Shown here one piece after another: positions 26,245 through 34,371 of a stretch of 64,000 bases of DNA. The DNA comes from Shinella zoogloeoides (GTDB lineage Bacteria > Pseudomonadota > Alphaproteobacteria > Rhizobiales > Rhizobiaceae): contig NZ_CP093528.1 of NCBI RefSeq assembly GCF_022682305.1, forward strand, positions 2,059,501 to 2,123,500, in the 5' to 3' direction. The position numbers and the translations under genes were made by a program. Position 1 is the stretch's first letter. Each line of letters begins with the position of its first letter. Below the pieces are notes generated by a model. It was not told the DNA's origin. It saw nothing but the letters and a program-made list of their open reading frames with translations, and ran no database searches.

Positions 26245-27261
26245 ATGACCGCGACGAACCCGCTTGCTCAGCTTCTTGCCGAAAAGCCTTTCCTGCTTGC
26301 CGACGGCGCCACCGGCACCTCGCTCTTCGCCATGGGCCTTGAAGCCGGCGAAGCGCCGGAACTGTGGAACGAGGCGAAGCCGGAGAACATCACGAAGCTG
26401 CATCAGGACTTCGTCGATGCGGGCGCGGATATCATCCTGACCAATACTTTCGGCGGCACGCGCCATCGCCTGAAGCTGCATCACGCGCAGGACCGCGTCT
26501 TCGAACTCAACAGGAAGGCCGCCGAGATCGCCCGCGCCGTCGCCGACAAGGCGCCGCGCAAGGTCATCGTCGCCGGCTCCGTCGGCCCGACGGGCGAGCT
26601 GCTGATCCCGCTCGGCGCGCTGACCTATGAGGACGCGGTCGCCGCCTTCGCCGAACAGATCGAGGGCCTCAAGGCCGGCGGCGCTGATGTCGCCTGGATC
26701 GAGACCATGTCCTCGCCGGAGGAAATCCGCGCGGCGGCGGAAGCGGCCACCAAGACCGGCATGCCCTTCGTCTATACCGGCTCGTTCGATACGGCCGGCA
26801 AGACGATGATGGGCCTGCATCCGAAGGACATCCACGGCGTTGCCGGCGACATCGGCTCCGGCCCGCTCGCCGTCGGGGCCAATTGCGGCGTCGGCGCATC
26901 CGATATCCTGTCCTCGCTGCTCGACATGACGGGCGCTGCCCCATCCGCGACCGTGGTCGTCAAGGGCAATTGCGGCATCCCGGAATATCGCGGGGCTGAG
27001 ATCTACTATTCCGGCACGCCGCCGCTGATGGCCGAATATGCCCGCCTTGCCCGTGATGCCGGCGCGCGCATCATCGGCGGCTGCTGCGGCACGTCCTGCG
27101 AGCACCTCGCCGCCATGCGCGTGGCACTCGACGCCCACGAACCGCGCGAGCGCCCGACGCTGGAAACGATCATCGAGAAGATCGGCCCGCTGCGCAACAA
27201 GACCGCCGACGAAAGCGCCGCGGCCCCTGCCCGCGAGCGCGGCGGCCGTCGCCGGAGCTGA
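26245..27261 (+). CDS. bmt: betaine-homocysteine S-methyltransferase
   Basis: A 338-residue Pfam S-methyl_trans protein. Zinc ligands are in VGANCGVGASD and GGCCGTSCEH. It transfers a methyl group from glycine betaine to homocysteine, giving dimethylglycine and methionine; rhizobia have such a gene (bmt) near the same MttB cluster. The protein ends in an Arg/Gly-rich tail (ARERGGRRRS), a feature shared with three enzymes of the corrinoid cluster 8-18 kb away. It is preceded by the palindrome at 26201 and by betaine transport genes. Another methyl donor remains possible. Confidence 0.82.
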   Translation: MTATNPLAQLLAEKPFLLADGATGTSLFAMGLEAGEAPELWNEAKPENITKLHQDFVDAGADIILTNTFGGTRHRLKLHHAQDRVFELNRKAAEIARAVADKAPRKVIVAGSVGPTGELLIPLGALTYEDAVAAFAEQIEGLKAGGADVAWIETMSSPEEIRAAAEAATKTGMPFVYTGSFDTAGKTMMGLHPKDIHGVAGDIGSGPLAVGANCGVGASDILSSLLDMTGAAPSATVVVKGNCGIPEYRGAEIYYSGTPPLMAEYARLARDAGARIIGGCCGTSCEHLAAMRVALDAHEPRERPTLETIIEKIGPLRNKTADESAAAPARERGGRRRS

Positions 27262-27280
27262 TCCCGACGAGATCCAAGTC

Positions 27281-27317
27281 AAGCCGCCCCGGCAAGCGCC
27301 GCGGGCGGCTTTTTCTT
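27281..27317 (+). terminator. intrinsic terminator after bmt
   Basis: AAGCCGCCC (27281-27289) pairs with GGGCGGCTT (27303-27311), followed by further Ts. It lies between convergent bmt and the aminotransferase gene and could work in both directions. Confidence 0.85.
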
Positions 27318-27324
27318 GTGCGCC

Positions 27325-28458
27325 TCAGGCCGTTGCCAGAAACTCCCGCCAGGCTTCAAGCCCGGCATCGATATTGCTGCGACCGACGCCGACGCGGAAA
27401 CGATCCATCGGCACGGGCAGGAGGTCCGAGACGAAAAGGCTGGAGGGCAGCAGGAGCACGCCCTTCTCCTCCACCAGCCGGCGGCAATGCTCCTCCACGC
27501 CGTCCTTGCCGAGATAGCGCGCAAAGGCGACGCAGCCGCCGTCCGGCTCGGTCCACTCGTAGAGATGCGGGTGTTCGGCAAAGAACGCGCCGAGCTTCGC
27601 CATGTTTTCCGCGCAGAGCGCACGATTGCGGGAAAAGATCGTCTCGCGCGCCTTGAGCGCAATGCTCGCCAGCACCTCGGAGGGCCGCGCATTGCAGATG
27701 GACAGGTAGTGCTTCATCTTCTCCATGCGCGACAGGAGGGCATGGTCGCGGCTGGCGATCCAGCCGATGCGCAAGCCCGGCAGGCCATAGGCCTTGGACA
27801 TGACATTGAGGGAAATGCCCTTGTCGAAAAGGTCCGCCGCCTGCGGCAGCCGCTTGCCCGGATCGATCTCCAGCCCGCGATAGACCTCGTCGGAAAAGAG
27901 ATGGATGCCGCGCTCGGCGCAGAGGTCGACAAGGCCCCGGAAGGTCGCCTGGTCGGCAATGACGCCGGTCGGATTGTTCGGGAAGTTGACGGCGATGAGC
28001 TTCGTTTCCGGCCGCAGCGCGGCGCGGATATCGTCGAGATCGGGTTGCCAGCGGTTTTCCGGCCGCAGCGCGACGCCCGTCACATTGCCGGCGATGGCGA
28101 CCGGCATCGTCTCCATCGACTGGTAGTTCGGTACGGTGACGATGGCGTGATCGCCCGGGGCAAGCAGCGCCAGCATGGCGCAGTAAAGCCCCTCCTCCGC
28201 ACCGGCGAAGGTGAGGATATCCGCACCTGAAAGCGTGTCATAGGTGGAGGCAATGGTTTCGCGGAGCGCCGGCGCGCCCCAGGTCTCGGTATAGCCGAGC
28301 GAGACACGATCCCACGCGTCGCGGTCCTCGGGACCGGCAAGCGCCAGCAGCGCCGACATGGTCATGGTCTCGGCGTCGCTCGCCGTCATGTGGTGGCGCG
28401 CCTTGAATTCCCAGCGGGAGAAATGGGTTTCGAGGCGGAAATCCGGCAAGGTCGTCAC
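27325..28458 (-). CDS. PLP-dependent class I/II aminotransferase
   Basis: A 377-residue fold-type I enzyme. The PLP lysine lies in MSKAYGLPGLRIGW, and the family blocks NFPNNPTG and FSDEVYRGLE are present. The DLDDIRAAL and 'capreomycidine synthase-like' style is common among unassigned rhizobial aminotransferases, so the substrate is unknown. GTG start at 28458 overlaps the stop of the PAS-HTH regulator upstream (GTGA), which indicates a two-gene operon; the regulator probably controls this enzyme. Confidence 0.82.
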   Translation of the reverse strand: MTTLPDFRLETHFSRWEFKARHHMTASDAETMTMSALLALAGPEDRDAWDRVSLGYTETWGAPALRETIASTYDTLSGADILTFAGAEEGLYCAMLALLAPGDHAIVTVPNYQSMETMPVAIAGNVTGVALRPENRWQPDLDDIRAALRPETKLIAVNFPNNPTGVIADQATFRGLVDLCAERGIHLFSDEVYRGLEIDPGKRLPQAADLFDKGISLNVMSKAYGLPGLRIGWIASRDHALLSRMEKMKHYLSICNARPSEVLASIALKARETIFSRNRALCAENMAKLGAFFAEHPHLYEWTEPDGGCVAFARYLGKDGVEEHCRRLVEEKGVLLLPSSLFVSDLLPVPMDRFRVGVGRSNIDAGLEAWREFLATA

Positions 28459-29102
28459 GAGATACTGTCCTTCTTGTTGGGACGCCGGGCATCGGCGAGA
28501 TAGTTGTAGATGGAGGCGCGCGAGGCCCCCATGAGACCGGCGAGGTGATCGACGGCATTGCGGGTCTGGAACAGGCCGCGCCGGTCGAGCGCGGCGACCA
28601 GTTCCACCCGGTCGCCCTTCTTCAGCGCCGTCAGGGCCAGCCCGCGCGTGCGCAGCCAGTCGTGCAGCGCCGTATTGATCTCCTCGCGCCAGTCACCGGC
28701 AAACAGGGAGGCGGGACGCGGCGCGGCAGCGCCGGTGAAGGCCGAGAGCAGCTTCGCCGCCGCCTCAAAATGCGAAATATCCATGTTGATGCAGAGAAGG
28801 CCGGGCGCCTGCCCGAACTCGTCCTGCAAAACGGCCGTCACCGATTTCAGGCGCCGCCCGTCCTCGCCGATCTTTTCATAGGGACCGTAGACTCCCGCCT
28901 CGCCGATCTCGTCCAGTTCGTCTTCGACAAGCGATTCCATGCCCGGCTTGCGGCCGGAAAAGGCATTCCAGATTCCGGCGATCAAACCCGTTTCGAGATC
29001 GTGCAGCACGACCTCGGCATGGGGATGGAGCAGGATCGATATGGCCGCGGCCGTGGCGGCATGCTGACGAAGCAGCGTATCGGCATTGGATGATTCAGAC
29101 AT
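28455..29102 (-). CDS. YheO-like PAS / HTH transcription regulator
   Basis: A 215-residue regulator of the YheO type: an N-terminal PAS-like domain (about 20-115, with VVLHDLETGLIAGIWNAFSGRKPG) and a C-terminal helix-turn-helix (MGASRASIYNYLADAR). Related proteins respond to small molecules; several control amino-acid or dipeptide catabolism. Start at 29102 gives MSESSNADTLL; the earlier in-frame start lacks support. It is co-transcribed with the aminotransferase and has two palindromes in its promoter, possible autoregulatory operators. Confidence 0.75.
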   Translation of the reverse strand: MSESSNADTLLRQHAATAAAISILLHPHAEVVLHDLETGLIAGIWNAFSGRKPGMESLVEDELDEIGEAGVYGPYEKIGEDGRRLKSVTAVLQDEFGQAPGLLCINMDISHFEAAAKLLSAFTGAAAPRPASLFAGDWREEINTALHDWLRTRGLALTALKKGDRVELVAALDRRGLFQTRNAVDHLAGLMGASRASIYNYLADARRPNKKDSIS

Positions 29103-29113
29103 GGCGACAAACA

Positions 29114-29158
29114 ATCCAATTATGGATATTTTGTCAATATTGGATTTTCAGTCCAATA
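29114..29158. promoter_or_regulatory. two TCCAAT/ATTGGA-type palindromes upstream of the PAS-HTH gene
   Basis: ATCCA-N4-TGGAT at 29114-29127 and TATTGGA-N7-TCCAATA at 29138-29158. Both contain the core TCCAAT/ATTGGA arms. They sit 12-55 bases upstream of the regulator's start, in an A/T-rich stretch, and are candidate operators. Confidence 0.55.
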
Positions 29159-29227
29159 CCGTCCGGCACGCTTGCAGCCGGTTTTTACCCGTCCTATCCA
29201 AGAGGAAAGCGATTCTGGGGGATGATC

Positions 29228-29575
29228 ATGAGCGCCGATGCCGCAGCCTTTCCGAACCGGGAAGCCGTCGCCGACAAGCTTGCGGCATTGGGCGAGGCCG
29301 ACCAGGCCTATCTGCGCCTGCTGATGGAAACGCCGCAGCAGGACGAGAACCTGCTCGAAGGCCTCGACCTCTGCCTCAATCGTGCTGCGGAAGCCCGCTT
29401 CCTCAACACGCTGAAACTGGAGAAGCTCGGCGAATGGCTCGGCAACACGGCGCCCGCCCGCCTGCAGATACGCCTCATGGAATCGGCGCGCTCCAGCCAG
29501 CACGCGGCCTTCGCCGCATTCCGCACCGGCCTCACCCGCTCTGGCGGCCTCGAGCGCGCCTATCCGAAGGCCTGA
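29228..29575 (+). CDS. hypothetical protein (115 aa)
   Basis: A soluble, mainly helical protein starting MSADAAAFPNREAVADKL, with no recognised domain. ATG 29228 is chosen because GGGGGA lies six bases before it; ATG 29222 is an alternative. It is divergent from the PAS-HTH regulator, and its last 16 bases overlap the 3' end of the convergent LysR gene. Confidence 0.6.
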   Translation: MSADAAAFPNREAVADKLAALGEADQAYLRLLMETPQQDENLLEGLDLCLNRAAEARFLNTLKLEKLGEWLGNTAPARLQIRLMESARSSQHAAFAAFRTGLTRSGGLERAYPKA

Positions 29576-30444
29576 TCGGCAAGCACCGCCAGCGGCGCGA
29601 AGGACTTGCGAACCATGTCCGCCATGCCATCGATGGCCGGCCCGCCGCGACGCGGATTGCGCTTCAGTACGACACGGGAAGAATCGACCGGTGAAAAGCC
29701 GTCCGCAGCGGTCAGTTCGCGCGCGCCCGGCGGAATATTGCTACGGGCGAGCGGGGCGATGGCAAGGCCGCTCGCGACCGCCGAGCGCAGGCCGCCGCTC
29801 GTATCGCTCGTATAGGCGACCCGGTACGAAATGGAGTGCCGCTCCAGCGAGCGCTGGGCGAACTCCCGGCACCAGACCGACCGCCGGTAAAACGCCACCG
29901 GCACCGGCCGCTCCAGATGCAGGTTATGCGCGAGCGACGTCACCCAGACCGTCGGGTCTATGGCCAGAAGCTCGCCGGAAATGCCGCCGTCCCATTCGAA
30001 GATGACCGCAAGGTCCAGTTCGTCCGCCTCCAGCGCTTCCATCTGCTGCGCCGTGTAGCCGCAGAACACCGTCACCTCCGTGCCCGGATTGGTCTCGGCG
30101 AAGGCGGCGAGCGCGCCGGGCAGAACGGTCTGGTTATATTCTTCCGGGATGCCGACCCGCACCGGCCCGTCCAGCGGCAGGGTGCGCATGGCCGCCGTGG
30201 TCTCGTCGACAAGCCCGACGATGCGCCGCGCATAAGGCAGCAGCCGCTCGCCTTCCATCGTCAGCGTGACCCCGCGCGGCCCACGTTCGAAGAGCGCAAG
30301 GCCGACCGCCTCCTCCAGCTTGCGCACCTGCATGCTGACGGCCGATTGCGTGCGCCCGAGCTTTTCGCCCGCATGGGTGACATTGCCGGCCTGGGCCACG
30401 GCGACGAAGATTCTGAGCAGATCGCTTTCGAGCGGAGGATACAT
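29560..30444 (-). CDS. LysR-family transcription regulator, divergent from a DUF1127 gene
   Basis: A 294-residue LTTR with N-terminal helix-turn-helix (AGNVTHAGEKLGRTQSAVSM) and a periplasmic-binding-like effector domain. The start MYPPLESDLL at 30444 is preferred because a longer start at 30474 would leave only six bases to the motif at 30481. It is divergent from a DUF1127 gene; the second LysR of the window has the same layout, and the intergenic regions share a sequence motif. In Brucella and Agrobacterium the LysR protein VtlR activates DUF1127 micro-proteins, a plausible parallel. Effector unknown. Confidence 0.8.
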   Translation of the reverse strand: MYPPLESDLLRIFVAVAQAGNVTHAGEKLGRTQSAVSMQVRKLEEAVGLALFERGPRGVTLTMEGERLLPYARRIVGLVDETTAAMRTLPLDGPVRVGIPEEYNQTVLPGALAAFAETNPGTEVTVFCGYTAQQMEALEADELDLAVIFEWDGGISGELLAIDPTVWVTSLAHNLHLERPVPVAFYRRSVWCREFAQRSLERHSISYRVAYTSDTSGGLRSAVASGLAIAPLARSNIPPGARELTAADGFSPVDSSRVVLKRNPRRGGPAIDGMADMVRKSFAPLAVLADQAFG

Positions 30445-30480
30445 GGCGCCATCGCTTTTTCTGATACCTGCCATAATCGC

Positions 30481-30496
30481 TATTCGTTTGTGAAAT
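30481..30496 (+). promoter_or_regulatory. TTCGTTTG motif, copy 1 (upstream of DUF1127 gene)
   Basis: TATTCGTTTGTGAAAT, 61 bases before the DUF1127 ATG and 37 before the LysR start. It matches the copy at 46911-46926 at 14 of 16 positions and resembles that at 46604-46621. TTC-N6-GAA symmetry suits a LysR operator. Confidence 0.6.
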
Positions 30497-30541
30497 GTCT
30501 ACGGCTTTGCTTGGCTGTGCGCAGAAAGAAAGGCGACGGCC

Positions 30542-30844
30542 ATGGATATTTTCGGAAAATTGCTGGCAAGGATAAGGCGCTACCGGCAGGCGCGGGCGGA
30601 GCGGGAAGCCCTGCGATTGCTGATCGCGCGCAAGGATGAACACATGCTGCGTGACGTCGGGCTTGTCCTCGTCGAGACGGAGAACGTGGCCCCTTACTGT
30701 GAGCCTATCCCACAAGCGAAGGAGAGACGCTGGACCGCACCCCTCATCCGCCTGCTGCCGCCACCTCTTCGCAAACGGGACGGCGCAGCCGCTACCTCCG
30801 CCACGCACGGCTCCCGGGATGACCGGGAAAAGCCCGCCGCGTGA
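30542..30844 (+). CDS. DUF1127-type small basic protein (100 aa)
   Basis: The first 55 residues form the basic DUF1127-like helix (RRYRQARAEREALRLLIARKDEHMLRDVGL). The remainder is Pro/Arg-rich, longer than the usual 45-70 residue family members. It starts after AAAGGCGACGG. DUF1127 proteins in alphaproteobacteria are linked to RNA turnover and phosphate/carbon metabolism control. It is divergent from a LysR gene with the shared motif between them; its stop lies inside the terminator hairpin of the convergent VWA operon. Confidence 0.75.
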   Translation: MDIFGKLLARIRRYRQARAEREALRLLIARKDEHMLRDVGLVLVETENVAPYCEPIPQAKERRWTAPLIRLLPPPLRKRDGAAATSATHGSRDDREKPAA

Positions 30845-30855
30845 AGGCGGCGGGC
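30826..30855 (-). terminator. intrinsic terminator of the sigma/VWA operon
   Basis: On the minus strand, stem GCCCGCCGC/GCGGCGGGC (30832-30855, six-base loop) followed by TTTTCC. It overlaps the end of the convergent DUF1127 gene. Confidence 0.75.
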
Positions 30856-30877
30856 CGGGTAAGCGACGCGCAGAGGC

Positions 30878-32956
30878 CTATTTCTGTCCGGAAAGCCCCC
30901 CCGCCAGTTGCACCAGCTTTAGGAACTCCGCCCGGTAGCCGAAGGGATCGTTGCCCTTGGCCGCTTCCGCGAGGCCGAGGATCGAGCCATAGGCGTAATC
31001 CTGCAGGGCGGAGACACCCTTGAGCTTCTGCCCGAAGGCGGCAACCGCGACCGAGAAGCGGACGTCGGTCGAGGCCGCATTCACATCGGCAACCGCATCG
31101 GCGTCCGTCACCGGCATCGTGACGAGATCGCTCTTGTCGCCATCCGGCTTCTTCCAGCGCATCTTGAGGAAGGCGAGTTCCTGATCGTCCGAGGCCTGCG
31201 CCGTGGACGCCTCGCCCTTGCCGTAGCGCAGCGGGTCGTTCAGCACGGCCGGGCTGCCCTTCGGCGTCACCTCGTAGATCGCCGTGACGCGATGGCCGGA
31301 GCCGATATCGCCGGCATCCACCTTGTCGTTGTTGAAGTCCTCGCGGTTCAGCGTGCGGGTCTCGTAGCCGATCAGGCGGTATTCGGCTATACGCTCCGGG
31401 TTGAACTCGATCTGGAACTTCACATCCTTGGCGATGGGGAAGAGCGAGGACCCCGCCTCCTCCACCAGCGCCTTCTGCGCTTCGGCGAGCGTATCGATAT
31501 AGGCGGCCGTGCCGTTGCCGTTCTGCGCCAGCGTCTGCATCATGCCGTCATTGTAGTTGCCGCGGCCGAAGCCGAGCACGGAGAGGAAGATGCCGCTCTT
31601 GCGGCGCTCCTCGATAATGCGCTTCAGATCCTCGTCGCTCTCCGGGCCGACATTGAAATCTCCGTCCGTCGCCAGCATGACGCGATTGACGCCATCCTTC
31701 CTGAAGGCCTTTTCGGCAAGCTTGTAGGCCGTCTCGATACCCGCCGCGCCGGCCGTCGAGCCGCCGGGCTGGAGATTATCGATGGCGTCGAGAATCTTCT
31801 GCCGCTCCTTCGCCTGCGTCGGCTCCAGCACCACGCCCGCGTCGCCGGCATAGGTGACGATGGACACGGTGTCGGTATCCTTCAGCTTGCCGACCAGCAG
31901 GCGGAAGGCGCTCTTCAGCAGCGGCAGCTTGTCCGCCTCGTCCATGGAGCCGGAGACGTCGATGAGGAAGACGAGATTGGCCGGGGGCTGCTCCGCCGCC
32001 ACGGTCTCGAAGCCCTTGATGCCGATATGCAGCAACTCGGTATCCTTGCTCCACGGCGTCGGCATGACGGTGACGGTGGCGTTGAACGGCTTCTCCGCTG
32101 TCTCCGGCCCCTTCCAGTCATAGGGGAAGTAATTGACCAGTTCCTCGACGCGCACCGCCTCCGCATCCGGCAGGCTGCCGCCGAGCAGCGACCGGCGCAC
32201 ATAGGAATAGGAGGCCGTGTCGACATCGGCCGAGAAGGTCGAGACGGGATCGGTGGCGACGCTCTTAACCGGGTTGGGATCGGCCGAGGCGAAGCGCTCG
32301 CGGTCTTCCTCCGGCACCAGCATGGCGATCTCATCGGCGACGGCCGACGGCTGCGCGATGACGCGGCTGAGGTTCTGCGTGGCGACCGCGCCGCCAACGG
32401 CGAGGGATTCCGGCGCGGCGGCGGCAACCTCCCCCTTGCTCATCTCGGCAAGCGGCTCCACGGCGGGCGTGTTCGTCGGCTGGGCGCTGTCGGCGGCGAC
32501 CTTGGCGGTGGCGGCCGCTTCCAGATCCTGTCGGGCTTTTTCCTGCTTGGATTTCTGAAGAGCCGCAAGCTCGCCCGCGCTCGACGTTTCCTTCTTGTCG
32601 TCCTGCTGGCGGGTGCGCTGATCCGTATCGACGGGCTTGGCCGCAATCTGCGTTTCGCTTGTCAGCGGCACCGTGCCATTGCGCACCAGTTCATAGGTGA
32701 CGAGGCCGGCGACGGGCACGACGAGCAAGGTGGCGAGGGCCGAGCCGGCCAGAAGTCTGCGGTTCATGATGGGGCTCCATATCCGGTTGAAGATGGAGCT
32801 TCGACGCCCGCCACCGGCCGAACCTTGGGGTGCCGTCACATTTTTTTCTGCATCGTCGAAGGCCTGCATGGCAGCGGCAAGCGCCTCGGCGCGCGCAGTA
32901 TCCCGCGCGGCGGGCGGTGCGCGGCGGGCGAGTTTTTCGAGGTCGAGATCGGTCAT
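30878..32956 (-). CDS. membrane-anchored von Willebrand factor A (YfbK-type) protein
   Basis: A 692-residue protein: charged cytoplasmic N-terminus (1-65), one membrane span (about 68-88), a low-complexity periplasmic linker rich in Lys, Ala and Gln, a conserved segment (about 220-310), a VWA domain with the MIDAS motif DVSGSMD, and a C-terminal YfbK/DUF3520 region. It is encoded 15 bases after an ECF sigma factor, and the short cytoplasmic N-terminus before the span is placed like an anti-sigma domain. The partner of the VWA domain is unknown; a stress or envelope sensor is inferred. Confidence 0.85.
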   Translation of the reverse strand: MTDLDLEKLARRAPPAARDTARAEALAAAMQAFDDAEKNVTAPQGSAGGGRRSSIFNRIWSPIMNRRLLAGSALATLLVVPVAGLVTYELVRNGTVPLTSETQIAAKPVDTDQRTRQQDDKKETSSAGELAALQKSKQEKARQDLEAAATAKVAADSAQPTNTPAVEPLAEMSKGEVAAAAPESLAVGGAVATQNLSRVIAQPSAVADEIAMLVPEEDRERFASADPNPVKSVATDPVSTFSADVDTASYSYVRRSLLGGSLPDAEAVRVEELVNYFPYDWKGPETAEKPFNATVTVMPTPWSKDTELLHIGIKGFETVAAEQPPANLVFLIDVSGSMDEADKLPLLKSAFRLLVGKLKDTDTVSIVTYAGDAGVVLEPTQAKERQKILDAIDNLQPGGSTAGAAGIETAYKLAEKAFRKDGVNRVMLATDGDFNVGPESDEDLKRIIEERRKSGIFLSVLGFGRGNYNDGMMQTLAQNGNGTAAYIDTLAEAQKALVEEAGSSLFPIAKDVKFQIEFNPERIAEYRLIGYETRTLNREDFNNDKVDAGDIGSGHRVTAIYEVTPKGSPAVLNDPLRYGKGEASTAQASDDQELAFLKMRWKKPDGDKSDLVTMPVTDADAVADVNAASTDVRFSVAVAAFGQKLKGVSALQDYAYGSILGLAEAAKGNDPFGYRAEFLKLVQLAGGLSGQK

Positions 32957-32971
32957 CGGTCTATCCTTCCG

Positions 32972-33493
32972 TCACGCGGCGGCATCGCGCAAAAGCACCT
33001 TCAGGCGCTTGCGGGCCTCGTGCACATGCCAGGAAATCGTCGTTTCGGCGCAGCCGAGCACTTCGGCCGCGGCGGCGTGGCTCAAGCCCTCGCCGTAGAT
33101 GAGCAGCACGGCGTCGCGCTGCTTGTCTGGAAGCTGGCGCACGGCCTGCCAGAGCTCCTCATTGTCGCCCTCTTCCGGGCCGCCCTCCAGCACCGCCTGC
33201 TCGCGCAGATAGGCCGCATCGCGCCATTCGGCCCGGCGGCGCTTGCGCATCTGGTCGCGGGCGGCGTTCAGCGTCACCGTATAGAGCCAGGTGCCGAAGC
33301 GGCTCGCACCCTTGAAGCCGCGGATGGCGGCGGCAAGGCGTATGCACACCTCCTGCGCCACGTCCTCGGCATCCTGCCGGTCGCCGCACCATCGCCAGGC
33401 GACGGCATGGATGAAATCATAGCGGCTTTCGACCAGCGCGGCGAATGCCTGCCGGTCCCCCAAAGCCGCTTTCTCGACGAGTTCTGTTTCCAC
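32972..33493 (-). CDS. ECF RNA polymerase sigma factor
   Basis: A 173-residue group IV sigma factor: region 2 (QDAEDVAQEVCIRLA) and region 4 (LPDKQRDAVLLIYGEGLSHAAAAEVLGCAETTISWHVHEARKRL). It heads a two-gene operon with the VWA protein, whose N-terminus may hold it at the membrane. No GAACTT-type -35 of its own is evident upstream. The specific ECF group is not assigned. Confidence 0.9.
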   Translation of the reverse strand: METELVEKAALGDRQAFAALVESRYDFIHAVAWRWCGDRQDAEDVAQEVCIRLAAAIRGFKGASRFGTWLYTVTLNAARDQMRKRRRAEWRDAAYLREQAVLEGGPEEGDNEELWQAVRQLPDKQRDAVLLIYGEGLSHAAAAEVLGCAETTISWHVHEARKRLKVLLRDAAA

Positions 33494-33571
33494 GGGTCCA
33501 TCCCGATTGCGTGCACTAATCCTTCAGACGTCCGCCGGGCGGCAATCCTTGGGCGACAAGCGAGATTTTTT

Positions 33572-34324
33572 TCACCAGGGCAGTTTTTTCACAACGGCGA
33601 TGATCGTGCCCATCACCGCATCCCGGTCGTGCCGCCGGATTTCCGGCGAATAGAGGCTGGAAATGCTGCCGTCGAGGAAGAGCGCATTCTTGCACCGCAG
33701 CCGGTCGCGGAAGAGCGTCGCGAAATCGTGGAAGCGCACCGGGACATCGGAAATCGCGAAGGCGACACGCCCGTCCGGCAAAATGCCGACGCCGTTACGG
33801 ATCTGCAGGCTGGTGGCGTCCGGCAGGAAGCGGGGATGGATCTTTCCGTCGATGACGAGCATCGGCCCGGATTGCGTCGCCGCGACGGGCGAAAGGCCGG
33901 CCTTCGCAAAGGCCTCCGTCTCCATCACCCCGGCCCCGCCGTCTCCGATCCAGAAGACGCCATTCGGTTTCATGAAGAAGTTGCCGAAGGCATCGTCGTG
34001 ATTGAGCGCACCCGTCTCCCTGCCGTGTTCCACCAACAGCCCGACAGGTCCGTAATCGTGATGGTACATGCCGCCATTCATGGCGAAGCTCATATGCTGG
34101 CCGTTGCGCAGGAGATGCGTGTTGAGCTGGTCGTAGCTCGCCCCCACCGAGCCGAGCGTCTTTGCGCCGTAGAGCCGGATCGTGTCCTTCGCCGGATCGA
34201 AGGTGCAGACGGTGTAGCGGCCGGAAAGATGCTCGATCCCGGCACATTTCGGCGGTTCGGCCATGGCGGTGCTCCGCAGGACAAGGGTGAGAAACAGAAA
34301 TGAAAGAGACAAAAGGAACCGCAT
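33572..34324 (-). CDS. secreted phosphodiester glycosidase family (NAGPA/DUF2233) protein
   Basis: A 250-residue exported protein with a signal peptide (1-22) and a phosphodiester-glycosidase domain: FAMNGGMYHHD, SGPMLVIDGKIHPRF, NGVGI and LFLDGSISSLY. Relatives remove GlcNAc from phosphodiester-linked glycans in eukaryotes; in bacteria the substrate is generally unknown, with exopolysaccharide or cell-envelope roles suggested. The start at 34324 gives a proper signal peptide; the frame extends upstream to 34375 without one. Confidence 0.75.
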   Translation of the reverse strand: MRFLLSLSFLFLTLVLRSTAMAEPPKCAGIEHLSGRYTVCTFDPAKDTIRLYGAKTLGSVGASYDQLNTHLLRNGQHMSFAMNGGMYHHDYGPVGLLVEHGRETGALNHDDAFGNFFMKPNGVFWIGDGGAGVMETEAFAKAGLSPVAATQSGPMLVIDGKIHPRFLPDATSLQIRNGVGILPDGRVAFAISDVPVRFHDFATLFRDRLRCKNALFLDGSISSLYSPEIRRHDRDAVMGTIIAVVKKLPW

Positions 34325-34371
34325 GGGCCTTGGCTCTCCTCGCAATGCGGCGAATTTAGCGACGATTCCCC

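Noticed and set aside
31292..34303. 1003-codon plus-strand frame opposite the VWA, sigma and glycosidase genes
   Set aside because: It crosses three well-identified minus-strand genes and has no family features.
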